64,000 nucleotides of DNA from Pseudoscleropodium purum (Eukaryota > Streptophyta > Bryopsida > Hypnales > Brachytheciaceae), in the NCBI GenBank assembly GCA_963969395.1, contig OZ017796.1:5272501-5336500 (forward strand), written 5' to 3'. Made by a program: the position numbers and the translations under genes. Below the pieces are notes generated by a model. It did no database searches. It was given only the letters and a program-made list of their open reading frames with translations, and was not told the origin of the DNA. Shown here piece after piece: positions 37,300 through 48,483 of this stretch. Positions within the stretch are counted from its first letter, which is position 1, and each line of letters begins with the position of its first letter.

Positions 37300-37960
37300 G
37301 TAAGGTAGGAGCTAGAACAACCTATATAGAATATATAAATTAGAATTTATAGTTTCTCAATCACTCATAGTGAAGTCAAAAGTAGGAATTGTGTTAAAAC
37401 TAAAATTTCAGATTTCATTTAGTCATAAGGTAACTTCGCGTATGAGAGCCCAAATGGTAGCGAGCCCATCATAGGCAAAATTATACTTATGGTGTATATT
37501 CTAGTTCTTAAAATGTGCATCACTAGAATTTTTTTTGCTTGTAATGAGTTGATTAGCATTGGGACTATCATAGGTTGGTTTACCTTAATAGAATAACTTT
37601 TCTCAAAATACTTTGTACTCAAAAAAGTTGGTAAATTAAGTTAAGTTTCATCTCCAAAAATTTGTTTGAGATTTAAAGTCTCTAATTAAAAGTTATGGAC
37701 AAATTTTAAAGAGGGTGTTTGAAAATGTCCAAAATACTTCCCTTGCAACACCTCTTTGAAATTTGTTCATAACTGTTTATTAAAGAATTAAAATCTCAAA
37801 AAGATTTTTGGAGATAAAACTTAACTTGATTTACCAACTTTTTTGAGTGCAAAGTTTTTTGAGACAAGTTATTCTACTGTGTTTAAATGAGGTTTGAAAT
37901 TCTAGTTTTAACACAATTCTTACTTTTCCAAAAACTATGAGCTCTTGAAGCTCCTACTAA
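37300..37960. repeat. Large inverted-repeat element interrupted by a MITE
   Basis: Left arm about 37381-37426 plus 37590-37725; right arm about 37740-37930. Matching parts include GGAATTGTGTTAAAACTA, GAATAACTT, CTCAAAAAAGTTGGTAAAT and a CTCCAAAAAT segment, each found inverted on the other side. The left arm is split by the MITE at 37427-37587 while the right arm is continuous there, so the MITE arrived later. Faint similarity extends the arms to GTAGGAGCT near 37305 and its complement near 37955. Confidence 0.7.
37427..37587. mobile_element. AAGGTAAC MITE, copy 1 (nested)
   Basis: The left end AAGGTAACTTCG and the right end (reverse complement AAGGTAAACC) enclose two arms containing GAGCCCATCATAGGC and a diverged complement. 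It is a homologue of the element at 38333. It sits inside the left arm of the larger inverted repeat. Confidence 0.7.
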
Positions 37961-38332
37961 TTTTCATTACAAATCTCACATTGTTTGTTTTACCTCCTAC
38001 TACCCCATATCTATATTAAAAAGATTTATCTCCACTTCTTGAATATCTAATCATAAGAAGCTTTCTCATTGTAGTGATATAATTTACATCTTGATATCAG
38101 TTACTTCAAAAAAACTAAACCCCATTGAAAAATTTGTTTAGAGTTTTATGTAAAATTCAATATTTTACTATTGAATACAATGTGCAAGTGTCCTCCGACA
38201 GAATTTGATGCGTGTAGTTGAGCTTTATTATGAATGTGGAATATTTCACATCACTCTATCCCTTGCCTGCTGCTCTAGAATGTTATGAGGCAGATCATGC
38301 CTGCAGAAAAATCGTGTAGTTAATCCCATAGT

Positions 38333-38490
38333 AAGGTAACTCTGCCTATGACAGTCTGAATGGGAGCCAGCCCATCACAGGCATAAAATTTCTAGTGATG
38401 CACATTTCAAGAACTAGAACGTATACCATGAGTACAATTTTGCCTGTGATGGGCTAGCTCCCATTTGGACTGTCATAGGGAGAGTTACTT
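38333..38490. mobile_element. AAGGTAAC MITE, copy 2, near-perfect hairpin
   Basis: Arms of roughly 60 bases are nearly exact complements: CTGCCTATGACAGTC near 38342 against GACTGTCATAGGGAG on the right, and AGCCCATCACAGGCA against TGCCTGTGATGGGCT. The loop is about 40 bases. It is better preserved than copy 1, so probably younger. Confidence 0.75.
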
Positions 38491-38499
38491 CCACTTTTG

Positions 38500-39318
38500 G
38501 GGGTGTTAGTAAGTTAGCTCCTGGAACTTTGGAGGTCAGTGAGCCCCTGTTGCTTTGCAAGACTGACGAATCTCGCAAAGCGGACCAACCCAAGCATGCT
38601 TGACATGACGAACTCTTGCGGCGATCCACAACCACATCTTCATTTCAGTGGAACTGAAACTGAACTGAAGTGAAGTCCAAAACGTCAAGGGACGGAGGGA
38701 ATCTGGAATCTGCTTTGGTGGCCGAGCGTTCATCTGCTGATTGGCAAGGATTTTGACGGAGGAGACGGTCAGGATCAAACGGATGGATAAAGGGGGAGGC
38801 CAACATAACATGCCTTGCCAATGAGACGGCAAGGGTGCTTTGGGAGCCTTGGAAAAAGGGGACCAGTCCTCTCTATCCTCTTTATTTTATGTCAACCTCT
38901 TTGTTAACACGTCTTAGGGCCTCATGCCATGCGACAATCCGTGGGCGAAAAAATAGCACTGGAAGACAAGACATATTTATCAAGTGTCTTACTCGCCTCG
39001 ATGAGTGCAAAAGAAGGATTTCATGTTTCTATTAAATTGATGAACAATCCTATTAGTGAAGAGTGGTCTGTTTTGAAGGGGAATCATTATGTGTGCTATT
39101 CCTACTTGATCTCTTTCCACCCCACTAGGTTTGCATGTCACTACAATTACCCACTTGGATATTGTTAGGTTTCCCTTGCTAATTTTGCCTACCGGTCGCA
39201 CATGGTTGGAGGCTCTTACCAATGAGACAAGGGACCTTCTAGATCCTTGAAAAGGGGACTTATACAGTGAAATAGAATTGTCTAATTGATGGCTCCTCAA
39301 CCAATTTTAATCCTAGAG
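38500..39318. other. Intergenic with a duplicated ~50-bp segment
   Basis: Two similar segments in direct orientation, 38813-38864 and 39213-39260, share CCAATGAGAC, AAGGG and a CCTTG-AAAAGGGGAC ending. The DNA between them is about 350 bases. 38.5-38.9 kb is more GC-rich than its surroundings and has a 98-residue minus-strand open frame without recognisable motif. I do not call a gene. Confidence 0.4.
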
Positions 39319-40271
39319 TTAACCCCTAAAGCAAGATTCTACATTTTTTTTGGCAACATAGTGAGTTTGGGAAGCTCCATAGTATGGAATTTATTTTTCT
39401 TTGAAATTTCCACACAAAATGTGCTTGAGGAGTAGCTTTAAGGCCTAGCAACTTTCATAACTTTTGACTACATGGTTAAAAAGTTATTATATGATATGTA
39501 ATTTTCATTGTTGAGTAAGTAAGTTGTCCAACGAAAAGAATATTTTTCTCAAAAAAATCACTTTTGTAAGAAATAAATATTTGAAATTGATTTTCTAGAT
39601 TTATATATAGAGAGAGAGAAAGCTAAGAATCATTCCGTTTTGATTAATGAGATGAAAGTTACTAAGAGTTTTAGTTTGTGGGAAATTAAAGGATCTTTAA
39701 ATACTCTAAAATAAACTTTGAAAATCTTTATTTAACTCAAATTTTAATATTTTTGGAAAAAAAATTATAAAATGTAGATTGTTTATTACAAAATAAAATC
39801 ATCAAAATTGGAATTCTTCAATTCCATAACTAAATTCTTAACAATTTAGTATTTTGAATCATTCGCTACTTTGTTTTACTTACTATTTTTTTCCTATATA
39901 TATTGTACAATTCCAAATTAGCTGAATTTTTTCAAGCATGTAGCCAACTTGCCTTAAAGAATGAATCCAAAGATTGAAGCACCTTCATTTTAAACATTAT
40001 TTCATACAAATTTGACCTTGTGAAGTGCAGCGAGCTATTTTTTTGCATAGCCAAAATTTTTTTTTTTATCAATTCAAACGTTGATATCTTACAATCTACA
40101 TTGAGGAAATTTCTGAAACTTTTTCTACATCTTTTCAAACCAACTTACTACAAGATCCTATGGTTACATGTATTCAAATTTAATTTTCATCTAAAATTTG
40201 GTACCAGTATTAGAAATGGCAATTTTAGAGTGTCTTTGACAAAAATACAATAAAAAATTTCTAGGGGTTAA
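39319..40271. mobile_element. TTAA-bounded repeat family, copy C
   Basis: Starts TTAACCCCTAAAGCAAG and ends TTTCTAGGGGTTAA. It is 953 bases. Internal landmarks are conserved, including TTTTCTAGATTTATATATA and TACAAGATCCTATGGTTACA. Only about 360 bases separate it from copy E. Confidence 0.7.
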
Positions 40272-40629
40272 ATAATAAGTTTCTCCTATGCATCTAGGGA
40301 GGCATGAAGACCATTGTTTGGTCATATAATATTATGCTTAGGGGTTGAAATTCCTTTCTCTCTTTAAGGTAAAATGTGTCATGTGACTATATATGCTATT
40401 TTATAGCTACTATATAACAATAGAGTACATTTTGAAATTTGAAATGTGTGCTATTAATACACAGTGGTACTAATAGATTGGCTTTTAAATTATAGCATAC
40501 AGGATGTCCTACCTTAATTATCTGTAACGCATGTTCACTAATAAAGAATTGTATATAAAGTGACATAAGAAAAACAACCAACATACATCTAAAATTGTAT
40601 GAATGAGCATTTGAACACAATTCAATTTC

Positions 40630-41582
40630 TTAATCCCTAAGAGACTAAAGTTTCCTTGGGGGACAAAATGTATTTTGGATAGGTTCATCTGACCTCAATT
40701 TTTGACATGATATTTTTTATTTTTTTAAGATATAAAAACACATTAGCTTTATAAGAATATATATATATTTATTTATTTCAATTAGTGACCAATAGCAAAA
40801 GTTATGCTACAATAAGTTCATTTTTTAGTTACTTGAACAACAAAACAAAACGACAAATACATTGAAGTCAAAACTAATTAATTTTCCTCATAGATTACAT
40901 TTTTTCTACATGAAAAGCTTTGATTCATTCTATTTGGATTAGTGATATGAAAGTTATAGAGCTTGAGTTCTTGTTTTGTAGGCAACCATTGCATCTTTGT
41001 GAGAAAATAACTCATTGGATTCATTTTTTAACTCGATTTTCATAATTTTCAAAAAAGAATGTTTTCCAAAGCTCAATTTACTTTCTTAAACAATTTCATC
41101 ATTGGAATTGGTGTGTTTTAATCCCATTGTAGAACTATCTAAGATTTAGTTTTTTTTATTCAATATTGTACATATATGCTTTTACTTAAAAGAAATTTAA
41201 AGAATGAAATCCATTTTTCTTTTGAGTTTTTCTCCAAGATTCTCAACTGAATTCTTCAATATAAAAAAGTTTTAAATTCAAATTCTTTAGTGCAAAAAAT
41301 TTAAGTTAAAAAGACTCAAAGCCCTATGATCTATTTATATAAGGGACCAAAAGAATTATTTTCATCTTCCCCTCCGTCATACAGTGTCATTAGTTTAGAA
41401 GCAAATATCTTGGAGTCTTTGCTTTCAAAGTCTTTGAAATTTCTTCTGTATTTTTTAGTAGTCTAGTGCAAGATCCTATAGTTAATTATGAGAAAAAGAA
41501 AAAAAAATTATTTTGCTCTTTGCACTAGAAATGGTAGTTTTGAATTTTTTTTTGGAAAGGACCTTGGACTTGTAGGAGTTAA
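40630..41582. mobile_element. TTAA-bounded repeat family, copy E (diverged)
   Basis: Starts TTAATCCCTAAGAGAC and ends TTGTAGGAGTTAA. It is 953 bases. It is the most diverged copy, but keeps a GATTCATTCTATTTGGAT segment, a GGCAACCATTGCATC segment and GCAAGATCCTATAGTTA near the right end, in the same order as the other members. Confidence 0.55.
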
Positions 41583-42877
41583 ACACTTCAAGTTTTATTG
41601 TGTTTTGTTGGGAGTCAAAAGACTTTGAGAATATATTTTCTAAACAATATATGAATAAAGTAAGAAAGTAAAATCAATGAAAATACATGTATCATAAATT
41701 GACTATAGGCTTTCATTATTAGAGGTTGAACATTTTCGGCAAGAATATGTTTGTGTCAAATTCAGAAATAGATTGCAATTAGGTTATGATACCTTGATAT
41801 GGTGTTTAGGGTTGAGGTGAACAATAGAAAATAGCTACTTAATTAGGTCACATTGAAACCACTGTGTAGAATAAATAAATTTCTAATCTTCTATAAAAAC
41901 TATTCATAAGCAATGTGAGGAATGGAAGAAATTAGCTAATGAAATTATGAGATTGTACTAGATAATCCATCCCAACAAACCCTATTAGACTACAAAATGG
42001 TTATAGGATGAATACCAAAATTTCATTTTTTAGAAAAACATCCCAATTATTCTAGGCACATTTGTAGGCTAATAAAAATACCAAAACTCAGTGCACTAAG
42101 GTAGGCGTGCCATTTACCGCACACTGTGTAGAACCGGACATCCACCACACACAACGAAAAGATCATCCATATCTTCATGGGAACATCAGGGAACATCTTA
42201 GGAACACCGAAAGAATGTGAACGTGCCTGTCTGTTCTCATGACCGCACACCACCACACGCTGTGCGGTTAAGCACTGTGAATTATAATTTGATAAAAATC
42301 AAACCTTGTTTCCAATGTTTCCAATTTTGTTTGATTTGTATGATTTAAAGTTTAATTCAATTTTGCATAGATTCTACACCTCATAAAGATTCATTGCACA
42401 AAATTTCAAGAGAAAATGAATTGAAACTTGTTTGAAAGAAGACATGAAAGTTAGCCTGTGCGGTTATTGGCAAGTCTACCTTAGACGTCAACTAGATCCA
42501 AGCTTTATTAATAGAGTCGAAAGGTGAGGCTTACAGAGAGAAATAATAAGCTAAGACTTCCATCAGCATGAACGGCGGGATCCAACTTCCCAGACTTGCA
42601 ATGAATTTGGAAGACCTACAGTGTATGAATTTACAACACCTGAAAATTTTAGACATGTGACAGCCAGCACTTTAAAACAAGACACAGCCCGATTTCCATG
42701 CAGGAAGGAGGCTTCAAAGGAGAAAGAATGTCTAACCACCATCCCAATCCACATTCGGAAAATAGCAAAATACACACGTGTAGGGAATTACGAAGACAAA
42801 CACCAATCACGGCATGCAAAACCTCCATATCTTGCTTCTAGTAAAATTTCCACTCGCCGACGTTAGTGATCTGTTCA
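41583..42877. other. Intergenic, downstream of the OTU gene; no gene seen
   Basis: No coding region supported. A patch at 42.1-42.27 kb has ACCGCACAC and its near-complement GTGCGGT about 150 bases apart, perhaps another small inverted-repeat element. Confidence 0.5.
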
Positions 42878-42911
42878 TAGGGTTTCATAGGGTTTAGGGT
42901 TTAGGGTTTAG
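42878..42911. repeat. Telomere-like TTTAGGG cluster just past the OTU stop codon
   Basis: AGGGTTTCATAGGGTTTAGG continues as two more TTTAGGG units. On the minus strand it lies 28-61 bases after the stop codon of the OTU gene, so it would be in the 3' untranslated region as AAACCCTA repeats. Confidence 0.8.
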
Positions 42912-42938
42912 AATTCGCTGTAGGTGATGTTAATTGCT

Positions 42939-45900
42939 TCAATCATCAGAGGAAACCCACTCTTCTTCCTTGGTGGCATTCGGGCCGTCTGATACAATGT
43001 AGGCAAACAAAACAAAGTATTAGATAAATGAACCTAGCAGGCATTGAATCGACTTCCACTCTCCAAAGCACATTCTGAAATCATGAAATACAGGAAGTGA
43101 GAACATACCCCCAAGTAAAGATATCGAATTATAGTGAATTTCAGACCAAAAGCTAAGATAAAGACCTGCAAAACGGAGGCCACAGCAGCATGTTAATAAC
43201 AGGTGGTACTTCGCATGTAGGTAGGAAAATCCTAGTGTGCGGGAGTAAGTTAACTCACGCCTGCTTACAATGCAGCATGTAATAGCTTGAGTTCAAAGAG
43301 CAACGTTTTCAAGAGAGAGGTAAGTGATGAAACAAACACAAGATAAATACGAAATTATGACAAAACAATGAGATGAGATTGCGACGCAATAACCTCGTTG
43401 TGACTTCTGCAGAGCAGGTATGATCTCAATGAAACAGGTTTCCTTGAAAGAAGTTATCAAAGAAATCTTCATTCCATACTGCACCCATATTCCCCCAAAG
43501 ACAGTCGTAAGAAAACAAAGAGGCCACATCACAAATAAGGTAGACATACTATTTGCGTCACTATACAATGACATACATAGGGACGTGAATTTTGAGAGAT
43601 TTATAGAGCTGTGGAAAGATCACCAAATCCTTTGAGACCAAATTGTAGGAACTTCTAATGCAATTTCAAAATGGGAGGTTGTGGACCACTATAACTGACA
43701 TTAGACAACCCCATTTCCATTCAAGATTACTAGCTACAGACATTAAGCCTAGTCATGCTTACAGTCAACTTGTAATTGAAGGCCAACCAAGTGTATGAAT
43801 AGGTGAGTTGCAGATGGTAACAGGGACAGTACAGGAAACGGAATCAGGTCCCTCATGGTTTTACTATCCTCTGCCTATATTAAACATCAGGTCGACAAAA
43901 GAATCAAATACTGGGACACCAACTCCTGATGCTAGACGTCAGCACATGGAATCCACAACGACACGTTTCAAATAGTGTGGGGCTTACAAAGTCAGCAGCA
44001 GCTTGCAATGTTACATGATCACCCCACTCGCCATCTCTGACATACAAATGATCTCGTCAGTCTCTAGCAAGGTTCATTCCATTGAAATGCATATTAATCA
44101 GATTAATCTGACAAAGAAATACAGACTTCTTGTAAGTACAGGTGCATGAAAATGCCAAAGCTGGGAATCAAAACATGCTACCTGGCCATGTTCTCCAGGT
44201 ACTTGTTATAATCCATTGGAACATAGCTAGAGTAAGAGTTGTGATACTCTGCTAACTGTAACAGCCATCCAGAAACTCATATCATCGACTAGAATAACAC
44301 CAGAGTATTCATAAAAATTTTAAACAACGTCAATTGATCCAGTGAATTCCCTATTCCACTATCTCAAAGAATATGACTTCATGTGTAGTCAAGCACAGAA
44401 ATGAAGGCATTAAATTCTAAGAAGAATATTAACCTGAGTAACCACTTGCGCCCTCACGTACATATGCCGATCTGGTGTTCGATAAAGCTGGTCTGATAAT
44501 GCTCGAAACTGTCATCCAAGCCCCAAAATCTGAGTTACTATTTCAAAATCAGAATTGAAGCTAGTTCTGCCAACACGAAAATTTCTTTAAAGCAAAAACA
44601 ATTGAAAGGGAGAAAGGAACAACCTGGCAATTCCCATCGCCTACCATGTGACGTTCAGCTAATCCGTAATAACTTAACCTGAAACATGTAACAAGCCAGT
44701 CAAACAAACAGTGTCATGGATTAAGCTGATGCTCTTCGCAGATGAAAGAGACAAAAATCGAAAGTCTGTCTCTGTGAAATGAGACAGCGGAGCCATATGA
44801 CAATAGAATATTTACTACCAAAATTCACTAGTAGAGAACCCACCCCTCAAAGGTGTGCTAGAAATCCTAGTCACATTACATTTAGCAGCATTTACTTTAG
44901 ATGCCACCTTAAATTGCATTACAATTGACAGGGTTTAACGCAGCTAGGTTTCCTAGAAGACCTCTGAAGGGGCGTTTCTGAAAATCAGAAGCCAATATTT
45001 GCTAATAATCACCTGTCTGATAAGCGCTGCTTATCTTCCGAACCTCCAAAGGAAGGAATCTCCGCATTCACTCTCGGCACATGCTGCACATATGAAACTC
45101 AGGGTGAAGAACAGCTGTAGAGAAAAGTCTTCCATTAGATAAGAGACCAAAAATCTCGCAATTCCTTTAAACCTTTCTCCTGCGAAATTATTGCTCTTAC
45201 CCCCCTAAAAGACCAGAACCCCAAACTAGGTCTCATGCTTTTCAAGGAGTTTGAGTAGGTCAGATGGGGACTTTCTAATGCTCAATTCTGTTAATTGTTC
45301 TCACCAGTACATGCAACATTCTTCACTGATTCCAGTGATACAAAATTCAACATTATTTGAATTCATTTTCCACAACATGATCAACCGAACTGGCTACTTT
45401 GAAGCCAAAAATCCATCTCTTATGTTCTCAACCACGCAATTTTTAATTCAGTTCTTGCAAAACCCTACAGACATCCTAACAGCTTCTCTATGAAACCTTG
45501 CAACTTAATGAAACCTTCTTGGTGTTTGCAACAGGCTCCGTTCTAGTTAGGACTTAAAACACGAATTGAGAAGCGAATGGACTTACAGGTACAGATTCCA
45601 GGTCACGGAACCGTTTTGCAAGATCCTGGTCTCTCTGAAGATCCTCTTCTGTAGGAAAATTGAAATCTCTCACTTCTTCAATGCGAGGATCCTCATCACG
45701 CACTCCATTGACATCACTCCAACTGTTGGTCAGGTTTTCGTCCATCTGAGCGTCCTCTTCAGACAAAGCCAATGCAATTTGGAGGTCTTGGTCATCTACT
45801 TGGTTTTCCTGGAGAGGAGAGTTTTTGTCCCTTGTGATCACACCCCATCCTCCTCCTTCTCCTTGCTCTTCCCCGTTGTAAGTGACTTCCTCCAGAATTT

Positions 45901-46574
45901 CACACTGCCCTGCGTCCCAGAACTTGGGCTCCCCCTCTTTCTCCACGTAGCATGACACCGGATACTCATCGTGCCTCCACCACCTGTCTGCTGGGTTGTC
46001 GAAGTGGTTGACGTACACAGAAGCCTATCATCCATAACGGAATGCAAGGAAGAAGATACATTTTAAAGAGGATTGCATTTGAAGGTCACTAAAGAGCTCT
46101 GAAGAGGTCTTTGGGAACAAGAATCAGATCTGGTGAGAGCTAATCGTCATCACTGTGTATGAAGGTCACTGTAAAGAGGTGATGTTCATCACTATGTATG
46201 AGTTTTTGATGGAAGTTCAAAGTCGGTGACTGTAAAACACTGTGACAATCGACAAGCCCATTTCCTTTCAAAGAACTGTGGTCACAGACGTTTAACCAAT
46301 ACACGTGCATGCTTACAACCAATTTTATAATTAAAGGTTAACCAAGTCTATTGAAAGAGATGACTTGTTGTTCATAACATGAGTATTGGAGACGCAATCA
46401 GGTCCCTCTTGATTATATTATAATTTATCTGGTTATTTACAGGGACGGGAATCATGCTTAAACCCTAAATCATGCTCCCAAGCGTCATAACAAGACAGAG
46501 ACATTGTATTGATTCAGGGACGCGTTAGGAATAATCAAAGAGAAAAGCCAGCAGCTTACTTGTAAATACTCCAT
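42939..46574 (-). CDS. OTU-domain deubiquitinase with a UIM-like motif
   Basis: Ten coding exons on the minus strand, GT-AG borders, phases consistent: 46574-46560, 46024-45587, 45083-45013, 44678-44624, 44508-44434, 44255-44182, 44036-43988, 43478-43394, 43165-43109, 42988-42939. The product is 322 residues. The N-terminal half is acidic; DQDLQIALALSEED (about 84-97) fits a ubiquitin-interacting motif. The OTU cysteine-protease domain spans about 176-306: VGDGNCQFRALSDQLY carries catalytic Cys192 and Asp189, and LSFWSEIHYNS carries catalytic His298. YGMKISLITSF and ETCFIEIIP between them are typical of the plant OTU family. It should cleave ubiquitin chains in cytosol or nucleus; linkage preference is unknown. 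The small first exon (MEYLQ) rests on one ATG and a good GTAAGC donor and is the least certain part. All catalytic residues are present. Confidence 0.9.
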
Positions 46575-46626
46575 GGTAGACCACCTGATTGTACCAAAGC
46601 GGCTTCTCACTTCCAGCTCTTCACTT
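46575..46626 (-). promoter_or_regulatory. 5' leader of the OTU gene after an intron acceptor
   Basis: On the minus strand a CTTTTTTTCAG acceptor precedes 46626, giving a short non-coding leader before the ATG at 46574. This suggests an intron in the 5' untranslated region, a frequent plant arrangement. The upstream donor was not fixed. Confidence 0.45.
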
Positions 46627-47507
46627 CTGAAAAAAAAGATTCATCAATTCAGGGTTTCTCAGAGCAAAACGAGTGTAATCTTGAGAGCCATTCTCTGAAG
46701 GAAATTTTGCAACAAAATTCACGTCGGACTGCCCACCTACTACTTTGTCTGCTAACATAAAAACATATACTGAACCCAACTCCAGTCAAACTTCTGCGTA
46801 ATTCGAAATCAATGCTCTCTACCTCGGATTTTCTCCCGAATCGTTGCAAATCTGGAGAACCTCCAGATCGAATTGTCCACTGAAGGGATCCAAGTCACCC
46901 AACACTACCCTGATAATTCAAACCACTAGAGCTACAATCTGACTTACCCTGTTCACCAGCCTACCACCGCCTCGAACCCCACAAAGAGGCTATAAGATAT
47001 CTCCACCAATTTTATACCAAGACCTAGCTTTCGACCCGAACAAGGCCCCAAAACAGCTCAGCTGCACAATCCAACCCATGGCCTACGTTAGCCACTTGGC
47101 AATCTAGCTACACGTAGCACCGATTTAACCGCAAGAAATCCTTGCAAAGCTAGCAACCAAGGGGATACCGTACAACTCACAACACACACACATGCACGGC
47201 TTTTGTGAAGAAAACCAAGAGCACCCACCACCAACTGTGGAATTTGGAAGATCGATTTTCTTGGCAAAGAGTGCAAACATTACATTACATTACAACTCAA
47301 GTCATCAAATGTCTACCGACAGAAACCTGATGATTTGGCACAAGAAGAGACTGGAGACGGTTGCGAAGAAATCCTGAGCGAAGCCAAGAAATGGTCCTCG
47401 GTCGGAGATCCAAGTAGTTGCGGAGTTCTAGGTTTGGCATGACATCATCACTCTGCCCCTCCCGCATGAAGTGCAGCCTCCAAAACTGACTGCCCTTCAA
47501 AATGACA
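46627..47507. other. Upstream region of the OTU gene
   Basis: Probably holds the promoter, first leader exon and leader intron of the OTU gene. No open frame with recognisable content. Confidence 0.45.
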
Positions 47508-48483
47508 TTAACCCCTCACCGCCTAAGGTCGAAATGGGTTCAAAAACATCATTGCTTTTGAAGTGCTATAAATTTAAATGTCACTAAGGTATAGAAATCT
47601 CAACCGTACACTCTTGCAGTGAACATGTTGGAGATGACATAGATAAAATTTGGAGTCATTTGACCGTATAGATTGAAAGATTAAAATGTTTTAGTGGTGA
47701 AAAAAGATGCTGAAATTTTCCTAAAAACACATTTGGAGGTGAAATTCGATTTCTAAACTTACTCAAATGAAAGAACTTAAAACTATAAAGTGATTTAGAA
47801 TCATCATACAACCACATTGGTCAAAAAAAATTTCATTGAATTGACTCAATGTGTTTGCAAAATAGCTTTGAAATGTCAAAAAACAAGAAAAGTTGCAGAA
47901 AACACCATGTAATACTGAACCTCCTTCTACTAAAATGCGTCTCAGTCACTCATAGCTACTTGAATTCATATGAAATTGTAGCCACAAAAACTAGACTAGT
48001 ATGCGCAACTTTTCCAACAAATTTTATTGGAAACGGACACTGTATGGAGAAGAAACAAGCCACCAAAGTTCACTGTAATCCAAAAATGTCTGAATTTTAA
48101 ATTTCGAATTGCTCCCAAACATTCAAAGAAGCTTGGATTGACATGAAAATTTTACCACAATAACTAAACTGAAAGGGAAACATAACCCAACAAATTTTAT
48201 TGAAAAAAAACATTTGACGAAGTAGATACAAGCCCCCAAAGTTTCAGCCATCAAATGCAGTTTGGTGAACTCAAATTGAACCTGTGAACTTCGATTGGCT
48301 TCCAAAAACTTGATTCATCTTGCATTGATCTGAAATTTTTTTCATACAAACTAAAAGACAGAGCGCAACTTTCCCAACAAGTTTTATTGAATTTGAGCAT
48401 GAGATGCAAAAGTTACAGCTGTTTCAATTCAACTGAAAACTATGTGAGGACACAATTCGTCCCCTCCGGCAGTGAGGGGTTAA
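47508..48483. mobile_element. TTAA-bounded element of a second family (CCCCTCAC ends)
   Basis: Starts TTAACCCCTCACCGCCTAAG and ends with the reverse complement of TTAACCCCTCACTGCCGGAG. It is 976 bases. The interior shares no obvious block with the CCCCTAAAG family. Three diverged internal repeats about 175 bases apart each contain CCAACAAATTTTATTG (about 48014, 48188, 48373; AAG for AAA in the last). It has no coding capacity. Confidence 0.7.

Noticed and set aside
38536..38832. 98-residue minus-strand open frame in a GC-richer patch
   Set aside because: No recognisable domain and no exon structure; the patch is better explained by local duplication and repeats.
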